DNA of 64,000 bases from Pogostemon cablin (taxonomy: Eukaryota; Streptophyta; Magnoliopsida; Lamiales; Lamiaceae), in contig CM042983.1 of NCBI GenBank assembly GCA_023678885.1, positions 26,952,279-27,016,278 on the forward strand, in the 5' to 3' direction. The notes beneath the pieces are model-generated. The model was not told where the DNA came from. It saw only the letters and a list, made by a program, of their open reading frames with translations, and searched no databases. Both the position numbers and the translations under genes were made by a program. Shown here piece after piece: positions 33,238 to 44,895 of this stretch (positions are counted from its first letter, which is position 1; the number at the start of each line of letters is the position of its first letter).

Positions 33238-34412
33238 TTTTCATAGTACTTACTCTTTTGGGCTTCTTAGTAATGCCATTCTCATCTTTAGTTAGAATAC
33301 TAGAATATATAGTTTTTATGCCAAACATATCCTGACTACTAGTGGCATCTTTTCCCCCTGTTTCTGCATGTAATGTAATGCACGACATTATTGTTAAATG
33401 TCTGGAAATCTTACATTACCCTTGTTGGTACAAGTTTAAATTGTTTGTTAACAACTTGACCATTAACTCATCACTTAGGTGATTACATCATCTTTTTTAT
33501 TTAACTTCTCGTCTTAAAACTATAAATCAATAATATATATACCTCTATCCCATGGCGAAGTCGCCGAAGTGTTTTTTTTTTAGGTAGATTAAGGGATAAC
33601 GTGAAGTTTTCTTATATCTCATTGGGCCTGGATTGGTCTATATGATTTGCTTAATATGTTTTCTTATATCTCATTGGGCCTGGAATAGGTCTATATGATT
33701 TGCTTAATATATTTTGTTGTTTATTTTCATGGGTCTCTCCGTCTCTAATGAATTTTTACCTTTCCATTTAAAAAAGTTTCCATCCCTTCTAAAAAGAATA
33801 AAATGTCAAAACAATCATCCTCTTCATATTTGAATTCCTTGTTCAATAATGATGTTTCATCTAATATTTCATAACTTATTTTTTTATTAAAATAGGAGTA
33901 TATCCTAATTAATGACTAATAAATCTTTTTACACATGAAGATTATTTGGGCTTTGATTATGACACATAAGAAATATTTTATATGTGGAATAGAGGATGAA
34001 ATATCTCTGTGGAATAAATGATCACATTTGTCCTCTCTTCATACATTTTATTTTATTTTAAAAAAACATTATAGTATATATATATATATATATATATATA
34101 TTTAAAACATCTAACATATTTTATTATTTTATTTGGTATTTTTTATCTGAAAATATTATAATCTCTTTAATATAATCTCTTTAAATATTAAAGTAAAATA
34201 AGTTTACAAAATTAAAATTTTAAATTGTGAGGTGGCATGATTAGGTTAATTAATATTTATAAGTTTGTGAGGTGGAGAAATATTATTGATTGGATGATTT
34301 GGAGAGGTTATGAGTTTGAACCTCAACAGTGCATTAGTTTAATTATTTTTTATTCCTTTAAATGAAAACTTTTATTAATTAAATTGAAATTTTAACTAGG
34401 AATTAGGGTGAG
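33238..34412. other. 3' flank of F-box copy 1 and AT-rich spacer with a 52-bp tandem duplication
   Basis: At 33607-33712 the unit TCTTATATCTCATTGGGCCT...GATTTGCTTAATAT is present twice. The remainder is AT-rich with a short (TA)n at 34076-34100. No gene seen. Confidence 0.6.
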
Positions 34413-34606
34413 TATGTGGTTCACCGTTCACCCGATACAACAGTGCACCTGATAGTTAATAGGGTAAAAGTGAGGGTTTAGTGGATAATTTTTAAATTTA
34501 TTTTAAATTATTTTATTTTATTAATGATAAAGATTAAATAAAACTTGATCTAAAGGATGATATTATTTAACTGCTCCGGTGTACCGAATTTACTACAGAA
34601 ACTCTT
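34413..34606. mobile_element. Diverged short inverted-repeat MITE
   Basis: A reverse-oriented relative of 27503-27690, with CACCGTTCACCCGATACAAC and CTCCGGTGTACCGAATTTAC near the ends. Decayed. Confidence 0.4.
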
Positions 34607-34642
34607 TTATTTGAGGTGATTCTGTTGTGTTATTTATTTAAT

Positions 34643-34941
34643 GGGTAAATTACCAAAACTCTCCTCGAGGTTTGCCCAAACTACCAAATAAGTCCTATAG
34701 TTTGAAAAATTACCAATTGCCCCCTTTAACTTGTTTTTTATTTGAACATTAATAAAAATACATTTTTTCTTAAAATAAAGAAGGATGGAAATGACATCAA
34801 GACCTATATATTTAACATTATATTTTTAAACTTTACTATTTTTTTAAAAAAATATTTTTAAAAGGGGTAATTGGTAATTTTTCAAATCACATGGTTTATT
34901 TGGTAATTTGGACAAACCTCGAGGGTTTTGATAATTTACCC
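34643..34941. mobile_element. MULE-type MITE (299 bp, 9-bp target duplication)
   Basis: Inverted ends GGGTAAATTACCAAAAC / GGGTAAATTATCAAAACC extend about 90 bp. TTATTTAAT flanks it at 34634-34642 and 34942-34950. No coding capacity. Confidence 0.85.
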
Positions 34942-35952
34942 TTATTTAATTTGAGGACGAAGATTGATTTAAGCCGTTGTACTCATAAAAATTGCAAATT
35001 GGATTACTTGCAAATTGAATTACCTATTAATTACCGTGTTTCATCTTCTATTCTACAAATTAAATATGTTATAATTCATGCTCAAAATTCAATACACATT
35101 CAAAGAATTTAATGATTATTTATAGGACATTAACTTGTAAAAATTGTGTAAACTCGTTATTTTCATATTCCACAGCTCCAAATAATCACTCTCAAGGCTC
35201 AATAATTACTCTGTTACCATTTACCACGTCGGCAGTCCCACATGGAGCACTGAGAAGGATGCCTAATTTTTACTGTATCGGCGTACGCCGTCGTTTTTCC
35301 GACGCTCCATCGAGAAATCGCAAATTTCTCTCACAGGTGCTTGAATATTGCTGTATTGTTTCGATTTTTATTCTGTATGTTGATACATTGAAACACGAGA
35401 TTAAAAGCATTTTTTTGCCCTCTTGCGCTCAATTTCGTTAAAAAATGCAGAGATTTTAGTGTTAAGACTTAAGATACTGTGAAGATTTGAATTGAAGCAC
35501 TTTTAACGATCTTTCATCTTTCTCTTTGGAGAAATTGTAACAATGTTGGGAAATAGGGACGAACTGCAGTTGTTTTCATCCCTCAATAAGAGTTATCGCT
35601 CGTAGTCACAGTTACTATCAGTTGCATATTCCTACAGTTTTGAACGCTGAGAATTATGTGCTGTATATCTTACTTTTTGAGTCTACTAAGTTAATTTTAC
35701 TTAAATCTTTTTTGTTTTTCTGAACCATTAAAATTCTTGCTAAAAGATCAAATTAAGTTGAGCATATGTTTATCTGGTCCAAGTGTGTCCTGTTTGCATC
35801 AGTATAGAGTTTTAAGCTAACTTTGCAATTGTTTCTATTTAAATGCATTAAGAATCATACATCTATAGCTTGGTGTTTTAGTTACTGATGATGGATGCAT
35901 TGTTACAGATTTTTTAATGCTTATTACATTTATGATTTTAAGGGGTACAGAC

Positions 35953-35982
35953 ATGAGGGCAGTAACTGCTGATATTTGGTGA
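35953..35982 (+). promoter_or_regulatory. Upstream ORF of F-box copy 2
   Basis: MRAVTADIW then TGA, ending 17 nt before the main ATG at 36000. It is the shortened counterpart of the overlapping uORF in copy 1. Confidence 0.45.
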
Positions 35983-35999
35983 CTCTATATAATGTTATC

Positions 36000-37865
36000 A
36001 TGGACATAAGCAGTAGTGTTGGCGAAGAGGTGTGCTGTAGTTCGAAGAAGGCAAGGATTTCTTATGAGAGCAGGGACTTTATAAGTAACTTACCAGATGA
36101 CATCCTTGTGCATATTTTGTCATTTCTGCCTATACAGGAGGCTTTAAAAACTGTTCTTCTACGTAGATTTGGTAACCTGTGGCGTGGGATCCAAGTCCTT
36201 GATTTCGATAGCAATTTGTACCGTAATTTTGAGGAGTTTGAATATGACTGCATGTCAGATTATTATAATGAGAACTTTGTGGGCTTAGTTCGTCATGTTC
36301 TGAATCTTCATGATTGCAGGGTGCTAGATAAACTCCGTCTTAAATTTGAATTTTTTAAAGAAAATGGTTGCGACTTTCAATTGGAATGGGGGAAAAGTAT
36401 ATCAGATCTACTGGAGAAGTTGATTCGGTTTGCCATGAGAAGAAACGTCAAGGTTTTGGATCTCAACTTGCGGGCCGGTGCACAACTGTACTTAGCTGAA
36501 TTATATGATCTGCCTGATGTTTTGAGTAGTAATTATTTAACAGATCTGAAGCTTGCTGCTTTTAACATTAAGTTCTGCACGACCATAAATTTGAAGTTGT
36601 TGAAAGTCTTATCTTTGTCCAAGGTTTGGTTAAATGATGAGATAATGGAAAAATTCTTAGTTGGTTGTCCTTGTCTTGAAGATCTGTCCCTTATTGACTG
36701 CTATGGCTTAAGAAAATTGGTGTGCGAAAATCCAAACTTGAAGAAACTGATGCTTACCCTGGACGCTTTCGAGAATGAACTTTTGGTGATATACTGTCCT
36801 TATGTATTGTCTTTAGAAATAAATGGGTGGTTACAGCGTGCCTACCTTTTGTATGCTTCATCTACAGTTGATGGTTCCATCCATTATAGTTACAAATTCA
36901 GGGGTAGGCAGCAAAAATATACTAATGTTCTCTGGCTTCTATATTCAGTTCGCCATTGCAAGACTTTTAGTATGTGTTCATGGACTATTCTGGTATGTTT
37001 ATTTTGCATTTAATCAGTTCATTTTATGTCTCATTTCTTTGGTCATGTTACAGATGTGAATGCCATTTTGGTCCTTCAAACATTTTTTCACACATTTCTT
37101 GATTCTTCTAGAATTAAAAATAGCATTTACATGCCTATTTTTATTGTTGGGTCATGCAAATAACAAGTTGAGAAGACTGTTTTTAATTTGATGGAATTCA
37201 GAGGATTGCTGAGCCTTTTTATTACAAATATTGATGGTAGTTCAGTTTTATGTCATGTAATTCATCTGTATCTCTATGCGTTTAATCAGGTGTTCACCAT
37301 ATGGAACTTCATAAATGTGCGTTGCCCATCCTTTGAGTGGAAAGACTTATATCTTGAAATATACCTGACAAAATGGCACCATCCTGGGCTTTCTTTGCTT
37401 TTGAGAAAGTCTCCCATGTTTAGAGACGTTGACCATCAATATTTCCTCCTGCTCTGGAGGTTATAATATGTTCAAGGTATACCCTAGTTTGAGCTTCTTT
37501 GTAAACTGTCCAATCTATGATCAATATATATGTAGATTTATTAATGTTGTTTGATCTGCCAGGAACCTGAGGCGATATGGATTGAAGCTCACGAGTTTGA
37601 TGTGGACAAGTATTGGGACTTGCAGGAGGCTACCTTACCCTGCCTTGGAACCATCATGATATATGGGTCTGTGAATGATCCCCATGTTATGGAAATGGTA
37701 AAGTTTCTGCTGAGGAGTGCTATACGATTGCAAAAACTTGTCATATCGACCCAAGAACCTTCCCGTGAGGAACGTGTGTTTACATCAGAGCAACTACAAG
37801 AGCTTTCAGTAAAGTATAAATCACTGCCCAAAGCATCACCTGAAGCTATGATATATTTTTCGTAG
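36000..37865 (+). CDS. F-box/LRR-like protein gene, copy 2 (frameshift in exon 2)
   Basis: Exons 36000-36992, 37290-37476 and 37563-37865 match copy 1 in position and phase. Exon 1 gives 331 codons with an intact F-box (FISNLPDDILVHILSFLPIQ) and the same leucine-rich segments. Exon 2 is one base longer than in copy 1 near 37415 (TCTCCCATGTTTAG against TCTCAACGTTTGG), shifting the frame to a TAA at 37464-37466, so the predicted product is about 389 residues. The exon 2 end that is TAG in copy 1 is AAG here. The stop at the end of exon 3 in copy 1 (TAG) is TAT here, extending that exon by three codons. Role as for copy 1: putative SCF substrate receptor. Confidence 0.75.
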
Positions 37866-37997
37866 GACTTCTCTTTTAGGCTTCTTAGTAATGCTAATGC
37901 CATTCTCATCTTTGACCAGAATACTAGGATATATAGTTTTTATGCCAAACATATTATGACCACTAGTGGCATCTTTTCCCCCTGTTTCTGTATGTAA

Positions 37998-38087
37998 TGA
38001 GCAACTTTTAAATTCTCCATCAATCCCCAGGGCAGGGGCGGTGGGGGCCCCTAATGGTGGGGTACACCATTTGAGCAACTTTTAAAT
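37998..38087. repeat. 74-bp insertion with 16-bp direct repeats in the 3' flank of F-box copy 2
   Basis: TGAGCAACTTTTAAAT occurs at 37998-38013 and 38072-38087 and brackets a GC-rich stretch (GGGGCGGTGGGGGCCCC). Copy 1 lacks the insertion. Confidence 0.75.
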
Positions 38088-38289
38088 GTATGGAAATCTT
38101 ACATTACCCTTGTTGATACGAGTTTAAATTGTTAGTTAACATCATGACCATTAACTCATCAATTTGGTGATTACATCATCTTTTTTTATTAAATTTCTTG
38201 TCTTAATAACTATAGATCAATAATAAATATACTCTGATTTGTATATATTACATAAATAGTTAAGCAGTGTTGACTACAAATTATGTCGT

Positions 38290-40025
38290 CAATCAGCCCC
38301 TCATTTTATACCAGGCAGATACCTTCCTAAATGTGGTAAAGATTTAGACACACTTCATATTATCAAGAATTCCTCGTCTCCAAACTCAAACCCAATAAAT
38401 TAGGAGAGATTGATCGAAATTCAATATATCAAATATAAGCTTGGTGACCCCCTCCATATCACCATCTTTACAATAACCAGAGACAAGATGAGCATGTATC
38501 TTCATTAGGAGCAAATCCTATGCCCAACAACACAGTTAACATCTCATCAGCCAAGTTTGTCTTCCCATTCTCGCAAAGAAGCCCCATCTCAATCATTATC
38601 TTGCAAAAACCATGCTATATCCTCCGGTCGTCCATCTGAAGAACAAACTCCGATCAGCTGATTAAAGGCCTTGGCCAAAGGCTTGAACCCTAAACTTTCC
38701 ATCTCTTCTAACCAAGATTTAAAATTTCCGAAAATATCCACGATATTTCCACGATATATCTATATCGATATTGGGGAAAAAGATATATCTTTTCTGATAT
38801 CGAGGATATATCGGTATATCAATATCGGTTTGCCACCGTTCAAATTTTTCAGATGTCGAGATATATCGAGGAAATATCGCTAAAATATCGATAAAATATC
38901 AAAAATATAAAAAAAAATTATCCATATTTTAAAGAAAATTTTAACGAATTTTTATGTTACTTTTACCAACTAAATACAATTTTTTTCATTAATTTGGTCA
39001 ATTTTTTTTTTAAAAATAGAGCAACACTTGCATAAATTATTAAGACTGTTTTATTTTATTTAATTAATTATCACTTATTATCACTCTTCATAAAAATTAG
39101 AACTACTAAGTAAATGGAGGAGTTTCCTTTTATGTACACAATGTGATAGTATACTTTAATTAAAAATAAAATTATTTTAATACATTCAATCGGATCGTGA
39201 TGGAGGTAGTATTTTATTGGAGTAATACATAACAATACTAATGGCACATTCAAAACTATGTTCAGAATTTCTCTAATTCGATGAGCTGATACCAATATTG
39301 TTTAGATCAAGATGACATCACATGTTTTACATTTGAATATCATAGATTATCATTTTTGTATTAGTTATTAAGTATTGTATGACTTTAAACAATTTAAATA
39401 TGTTGTATATGATTTGTTTATCTTATGTTATGAGTTTTATTTAGATTCTAAATTGTATTTATATATTAAAATTAGTTAAAATATATTGCAAAGTTAAATA
39501 ATTAATTTTCTCTTTTTTTTCCAAGTTTCCATGATTTTTTTTTTAATTTTAACCGATATCGATGTTCGATATATCCATAAATATTTCTATAAATTTGAGG
39601 TACCGATATTTTTACCGATATCGATATTTTAAACCTTGCTATTGCAACATCAATCCTGCCATCTTCACAAATTGCCCTCTCTTCAGCATTTCCTCGTAAA
39701 TTTCATTTGCTGCATCCAAATTCCCCATCTTAAACTTAGCAAAGACAACCAATGAGTACGAAAATTGAATCCAAGATCATATTTTTCTGCAACATTAGCT
39801 TCAACAGCACCAAAGCCTCTTCAATCTATCATCTCATAGACACGTATTCGCAATTAGCCGAGGATGTGAACGCCTGTTCCCATGCATCTGATCTACCATA
39901 CTTAGAAACATCTGCAACTTTCATTCTTTACACAAAGTGCTAACCATGATATTCATTGTAATCTCATTTGGGCTTATTCTCCTCTTAATGATAAGCTCAC
40001 ATACACTCCAAACTGAGTGTACATT
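38290..40025 (-). pseudogene. PPR protein pseudogene split by a non-autonomous transposon
   Basis: On the minus strand, 40025-39639 reads CELIIKRRISPNEITMNIMV and STLCKE, then (after stops or shifts) MVDQMHGNRR, EEALVLLKLMLQKNM and AKFKMGNLDAANEIYEEMLK. After the element at 38713-39638 it resumes with LEEMESLGFKPLAKAFNQLI and, shifted, ENGKTNLADEMLTVLLGIGF. The 35-residue spacing and A-N-LDAA-E-Y-EML pattern are typical of pentatricopeptide repeats, which act in organellar RNA processing. Only a few repeats remain and there are several lesions. No start region or targeting peptide is visible. Confidence 0.7.
38713..39638. mobile_element. Non-autonomous element, copy A (CAAGRTTTAAAAT ends)
   Basis: Inverted ends CAAGATTTAAAATTTCCG and (inverted) CAAGGTTTAAAATATCGA, with many ATATCGATATCG phrases in the subterminal regions. 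It interrupts the PPR pseudogene. It aligns with the copy at 42966-44168 apart from a MITE present only there. No target duplication is obvious, so the superfamily is undecided. Confidence 0.8.
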
Positions 40026-40363
40026 GTAGGATTTTTGCATCACATAATGTTCCACAATAAATATGTAAGATGTAATGACATTTTAATGTCTCTTTGAAAT
40101 TTTGTGTATTGATTTACCAAAATTAATTTAATTTGATACTATAAATAAACGAAAATCATCTATGCAAAATGCAAATGGATTATAAGCATTTTGTTTTCTC
40201 TTAAATTAAAATTTTAGCTATTTAAAAAGTAAATTAATTAAATGCATGCATGGAAGTGTTGCATACACATAATTTATCCTTATAGTTCATGAAGTATTTT
40301 ATCTTTATAATTTGTGTTTTATTTTACCTCTAAAGTTTAATACTCCATTTTTAGAAAATGGTA

Positions 40364-40777
40364 CTCCCTCCATCTTAGGAATACATTCGCGTATTTTCAG
40401 GCACCTAGTTTAAGAAAAATAACTTTTCATAGTGTCATGTAAGAAAGAGAAGGAGTATTTTGAGTAATTGAGTAGAATAAAGTGTATGATATATAGTTGA
40501 CTTAGACTAGATTGTGTGTAAAAAGAATGTGGCATTTTTGTAATATCGTACTATTGTAAGATTATTGATATTGTGTATTATTTATATTTTTAGGGGGTGA
40601 AAGTATTCTTGAGACGGATCAAAATGGAAAGTTCGAAAAAAAGAATGTGATATTTTTGTAATATCGTACTATTGTAAGGTTATTGATATTGTGTATTATT
40701 TATATTTTTAGGGGGTGAAAGTATTCTTGGGATGGATCAAAATGAAAAGTACGAATATATTTTTGGTACGGAGGGAA
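40364..40777. mobile_element. Long Stowaway-type MITE with internal tandem duplication
   Basis: CTCCCTCCATC / TACGGAGGGAA ends are flanked by TA. A 118-bp unit starting AAGAATGTG is present twice in tandem (40523-40640 and 40641-40757). Confidence 0.75.
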
Positions 40778-40955
40778 TATCATTTTAAGGTTTAATTGCA
40801 ATTTCACTTAGTAGTTTATATTGTATTTTATCCTAGTGATTAATGATGTATTTTACCTTAAAGTTCATGGTCTATTTTAACCTAAGGTTTAATATATACC
40901 GTTAAGATTTAATATTAATTCTTATGATACAATTGTAATTTCACCTTATAGTTCA

Positions 40956-42009
40956 CAGGGCCGGCCTTGAGGGGCGGGCAGGGTGGCCTCATGTCATGGG
41001 CCCTCAAAATTTTATGGTCCCAATATTTTAATACCTATTTATATGTTTATTGTGTTGGATTAAATTTTAGGCCCAATAATTACTCTTTCTACTATATATT
41101 TATTGAGTTTGATTATATTTTAAGCCCAATAATTATTATATATATATATTTATTGAGTTTGATTATATTTTAGACCCAACAATTATTAACAAGTTAGATT
41201 TTAAATTTAGGGTTAATTGCAAATAAAGTCCCAATTTTTACTTTAATTGCGAATAAGTCTAAACATTTGGAAATTTGCAAATAAGTACCTCACTTTAAAG
41301 TCATTTTGCAAAAAGAATCACCGGGTAGCGGGAGGCCTGGCCGGTCGCAGACTTGTACGTAAGCCTCCCGCTTCCCAGTGGTTCTTGTTGCAAAAAAAAA
41401 AATTTAATGTGAGGTACTTATTTGTAAATTTTCAAAGGTTTAGACTTATTTTTGTAATCAAAGTAAATGTTATGACTTTATTTGCAATTAACCCTTAAAT
41501 TTATTTAATTTAATGTAATGCCTACCAAATTAATTTAAAGGAATAGTCTAATAACTATATTCTTTGAATCAATATTCAATGAGTTTTTATCATTTATTCC
41601 TTTTAGAAAATACAAAATTACTATTTATGTCCTTTTTTTATTTCTTCTTAAAAAAGCAAACAATAGTTACCCATAAATTATTCAAAAAAAAATCTTTAAA
41701 CACCATATTTATATTTCCTATTAATGCAAAATTAGTGATTTAAAATAACTATTTTCTCGTTCTAATTTTTAATTCTCCATTTTATTAATTTATTTTAATA
41801 CTATCTATTTTATAAGATCAATTTATCAAAGGTATAGAGGTAAATTATTTCTCATTTCATAATTTTTTCTTATGAAGTTTTTTTCCTTTTTATAGTATTT
41901 TATAAGTTATATTTTTATTATAAATTTATTAATATAAAAAAATTAAAAAAAATTAGGGGCCTTATTTTTTAATCTTGCCACGGTCCCCTGAATTGTCAGG
42001 GTCGGGCTG
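40956..42009. mobile_element. hAT-like element with GC-rich ends (decayed)
   Basis: The left end CAGGGCCGGCCTTGAGGGG and the inverted right end CAGCCCGACCCTGACAATTC bracket AT-rich DNA and contain GGGCCCT and AGGGGCC near the ends. No target duplication was found. A MULE-type MITE (41210-41494) is nested inside. Confidence 0.4.
41210..41494. mobile_element. MULE-type MITE, near-complete foldback (285 bp, 9-bp target duplication)
   Basis: GGGTTAATTGCAAATAAAGTC / GGGTTAATTGCAAATAAAGT inverted ends continue inward almost to the middle, where GCGGGAGGC and GCCTCCCGC pair around a short loop. TTAAATTTA flanks it at 41201-41209 and 41495-41503. Confidence 0.9.
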
Positions 42010-42239
42010 ATTCCCTGGACCTCTCCTCACCTGCACCTGCATCAGCGGTGTATTCCGGAGAACATTGCTCTCGCATCTCTCTGCTACTAAAAAGTCTAGT
42101 TTTATAATGAACAATGTATAAATAATATTTTGAAATGATAATCATTGATCATGATTGCATCTTATAATCTATTTATATGTCAATGCAATAATCAAATTTT
42201 CAGCTTACGCAAATTCTGGAGGATTATTTAGGTTTCACT

Positions 42240-42960
42240 GCAAACACCTCCCGCCTTCAATTTGCGGGATTACTAGTGTCAGCTCTTCCTTTGCTGCTCT
42301 TCCGCCCTTCAATCCGCGGATTCTCCTCTTCGGAAGCGAAGTCTGAACCCGGTGAAGAAGGAGTAGGGGTAGAAAAAGATGAATAAGACGAATGAGGATG
42401 AGAAGAAGGCCTTCGAGACTATATTAGAAAGAAATTGGTTGGTTCAAAGTGAGTAACCTCCCTTTATTTCTTTACACATAAACCTCTCTTTGACATATTC
42501 CCGAGAACATGGTTCTTACTTTTCTTTTCTTTTTTTACATATTATCGAGAACATTCTCAAAATATTTTGATTTCAAAATGAAGTTAAAATCATGACAGAC
42601 CTTACAATGTGATAAAAAAATGAAATTACATTGGGTGTACACGACATGTTGATTGCATGCATCGGGGCAGATTGTGTTCCTTTCCCTGAGGAGGAACAAT
42701 CCCCCGCCAATCCCTCTCCAGGTGCCACTCATGTGGCCATACAGAGCCTTGGAAGACTGAAAAGTCTTTCAGCAAACCCAACAGGTGGGGCTCCCGACCG
42801 AGGAAGCCGAGCCACAAGAAGTTTTAGCTCGCTTGGGGTTAGGCTTAATTTCATCTTCCGCCTTCTTCTTATCCATCTTCAACGATCCACCATCTCTTCT
42901 TCTTCCTTTTCTTTTTTGTGCTCCATGAAACATGTGGAATAGGAAATTCAGATAATGTAT
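42240..42960 (+). other. GC-richer stretch, possible exon fragment
   Basis: Around 42320-42448 a frame with Glu/Lys-rich codons (SSEAKSEPGEEGVGVEKDE, later KKAFETILERNWLVQS) runs up to a donor-like GTGAGTAA at 42449, suggesting a remnant of a first exon with a transit-peptide-like start. Stops interrupt it. 42630-42940 has only short frames on both strands. No family recognised. Confidence 0.3.
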
Positions 42961-42965
42961 GTTAG

Positions 42966-44168
42966 CAAGGTTTAAAATTTTCGAAAATATCACGATATTT
43001 TCACGATATATTCGTATTTAGAGTATCGATATCTATATTGAGAAAAAAGATATATCTTTTCTGATATCGAGGATATATAAAAAATATCGATATCGGTTTG
43101 CCACATTTCAAGTTTTTTCAGATGTCGAGATATATCAAGGAAATATCGCTAAAAATCGATTAAGTATCAAGGATATATTGAAAATATCGAAAAAACTATC
43201 CATATTTTTAAGAAATTTTTTATGATTTTTTATATAACTTTTTCCAACTAAATACAAATTTTTTATTAATTTGATCAATTTTAAAAATAAAATAAAATAA
43301 AATAGAGCAACACTTGCATGAAATTATTAAGACTATTTTAATTTATTTAATTAATTTTTATTTATTATCACTCTTCATTAAAATTATTACTACTAAGTAA
43401 ATGAGGAGTTTTCTTTCATGTACACAGTGTGACATTAAACTCTGAATAAAAATACAATTATTTTGGTATATTCAATAGGATCGGGACGAAGGGAGTATTT
43501 TATTGGTACATAACAATACTACTTGCACATTCAGAACTATGTTCAGAATTTTCCTACTTCGATGAGTCGATATCAATATTGTTTAGATTAAGATGGCATC
43601 ACATGTTTTACATTTGAGCATCATAAATTATCATTTTAGTATTAGTTACTCCCTCCATCCCCTTGAAATGTATCCGTTGACTTTTTGCACGTGGATTAAG
43701 GAGTATAATAATTTAATGTATAGTAAGGTGAGAGAAATAATATTTTAATGTGTAGTGGGTAGTTGTATTAGTGTTGAGTGTGGGGTCATGTTTAGTGGTT
43801 GTAGGTCACATCAATCCAAAAAGGGAAATGAATACTTTGTAATGGGACGGACCAAAATGGAAAAATAGATACGTATTAAGGAGACGGATGGAGTATTAAG
43901 TATTGTATGACTTTAGACTATTTTAATATATTGTAATTGATTTACTTATCATATGCTATAAGTTTTATTGAGATTTTAAATTATATTTATATATTAAAAT
44001 TAGTTAAAATATATTGAAAAGATAAATAATTAATTTTCTCTTTTTTTTTTCAAGTTTTCGTGATTTTTTTAATTTTTACCGATATCGATATTGATATTCG
44101 ATATATCCATCCATATATCCATAAATTTGAGGTACCGATATTTTTATTGACATCGATATTTAAACTTG
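42966..44168. mobile_element. Non-autonomous element, copy B (same family as 38713-39638)
   Basis: Ends CAAGGTTTAAAATTTTCG and (inverted) CAAGTTTAAATATCGATG. It aligns over its whole length with copy A, except for a Stowaway MITE at 43649-43893 that copy A lacks. Confidence 0.85.
43649..43893. mobile_element. Stowaway-type MITE 2, insertion proved by empty site
   Basis: CTCCCTCCATCC / GGAGACGGATGGAG ends with TA on both sides. Copy A of the host element reads GTATTAGTTATTAAGTATTG with a single TA at 39366-39367, which is the empty site. Confidence 0.95.
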
Positions 44169-44895
44169 TATGCAATTGGTTTACATATGGTTGGTAATGT
44201 CTTCGAATCTTACATATGGTTGTTGTAGTGTCTTCAAAACTTACATATGGTTGTTGGTGTCTTCCAATCTTCATGTCTTACACTTATAATCTGTTATTTC
44301 TGCAATTTGAAGAATTTTAATTTTCCGCAAATTTGGACGATTTTTCATTTTTTGCATTTGGAGATTATCTAGTTTTCATGAATATATCGTGTACTTGGAG
44401 TTCTATAAGGGGTGCTAGTCTTTTTTGTTTACAGTTAGTTCACAGTGAAAATCATCCATGCGGGTGATAATTTATTTTAGAGTTGTAATTTATGGTCTAT
44501 CCTCGAGATATGTTTGTTTTGGATTTTAAAAACCATGCATGTTTTGGTTTTCAAAACCAACACTTAAAATTTTAAAACCCACTATATGCACTTTTAGGCT
44601 TAAGTATTAATTCTTATAGTGAGTTAAATTTATTTTTTACCCTATAACTAAGCAAAATTTTGATTTTTACCCTAAAAAAGATAAGTGGTTTAATTTTGCC
44701 CTATAACTAACGAATTGTTTCAATTTTTGCCCAATTTTCACCGGAAAATGTGAATTTCGCCGGCTTCAATTCCGGTTGGTCAATCCGACGTGGCTATTTT
44801 AACTTTTTCTGAGCCAATGAATCCACCACATCATATCCCACCTATTTATTTATTTATTTATTTTATTTCCAACACCTCCCACGATGCTAAAATGA

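Larger units (their letters stand above)
30615..38230 (+). repeat. Tandem duplication holding the two F-box genes
   Basis: Units 30615-33545 and 35175-38230 align from the 5' leader (GCTCCAAATAATC) to the 3' flank (CAATAATAWATAT). The left breakpoint lies within about 10 bp of the right end of hAT element 2. The spacer (33546-35174) has a 52-bp tandem duplication and MITEs. Unit 2 has an extra 74 bp at 37998-38071. Confidence 0.9.

Noticed and set aside
40956..42009. Clean hAT element
   Set aside because: Ends look inverted but no 8-bp duplication was found, so it is kept only as a low-confidence call.
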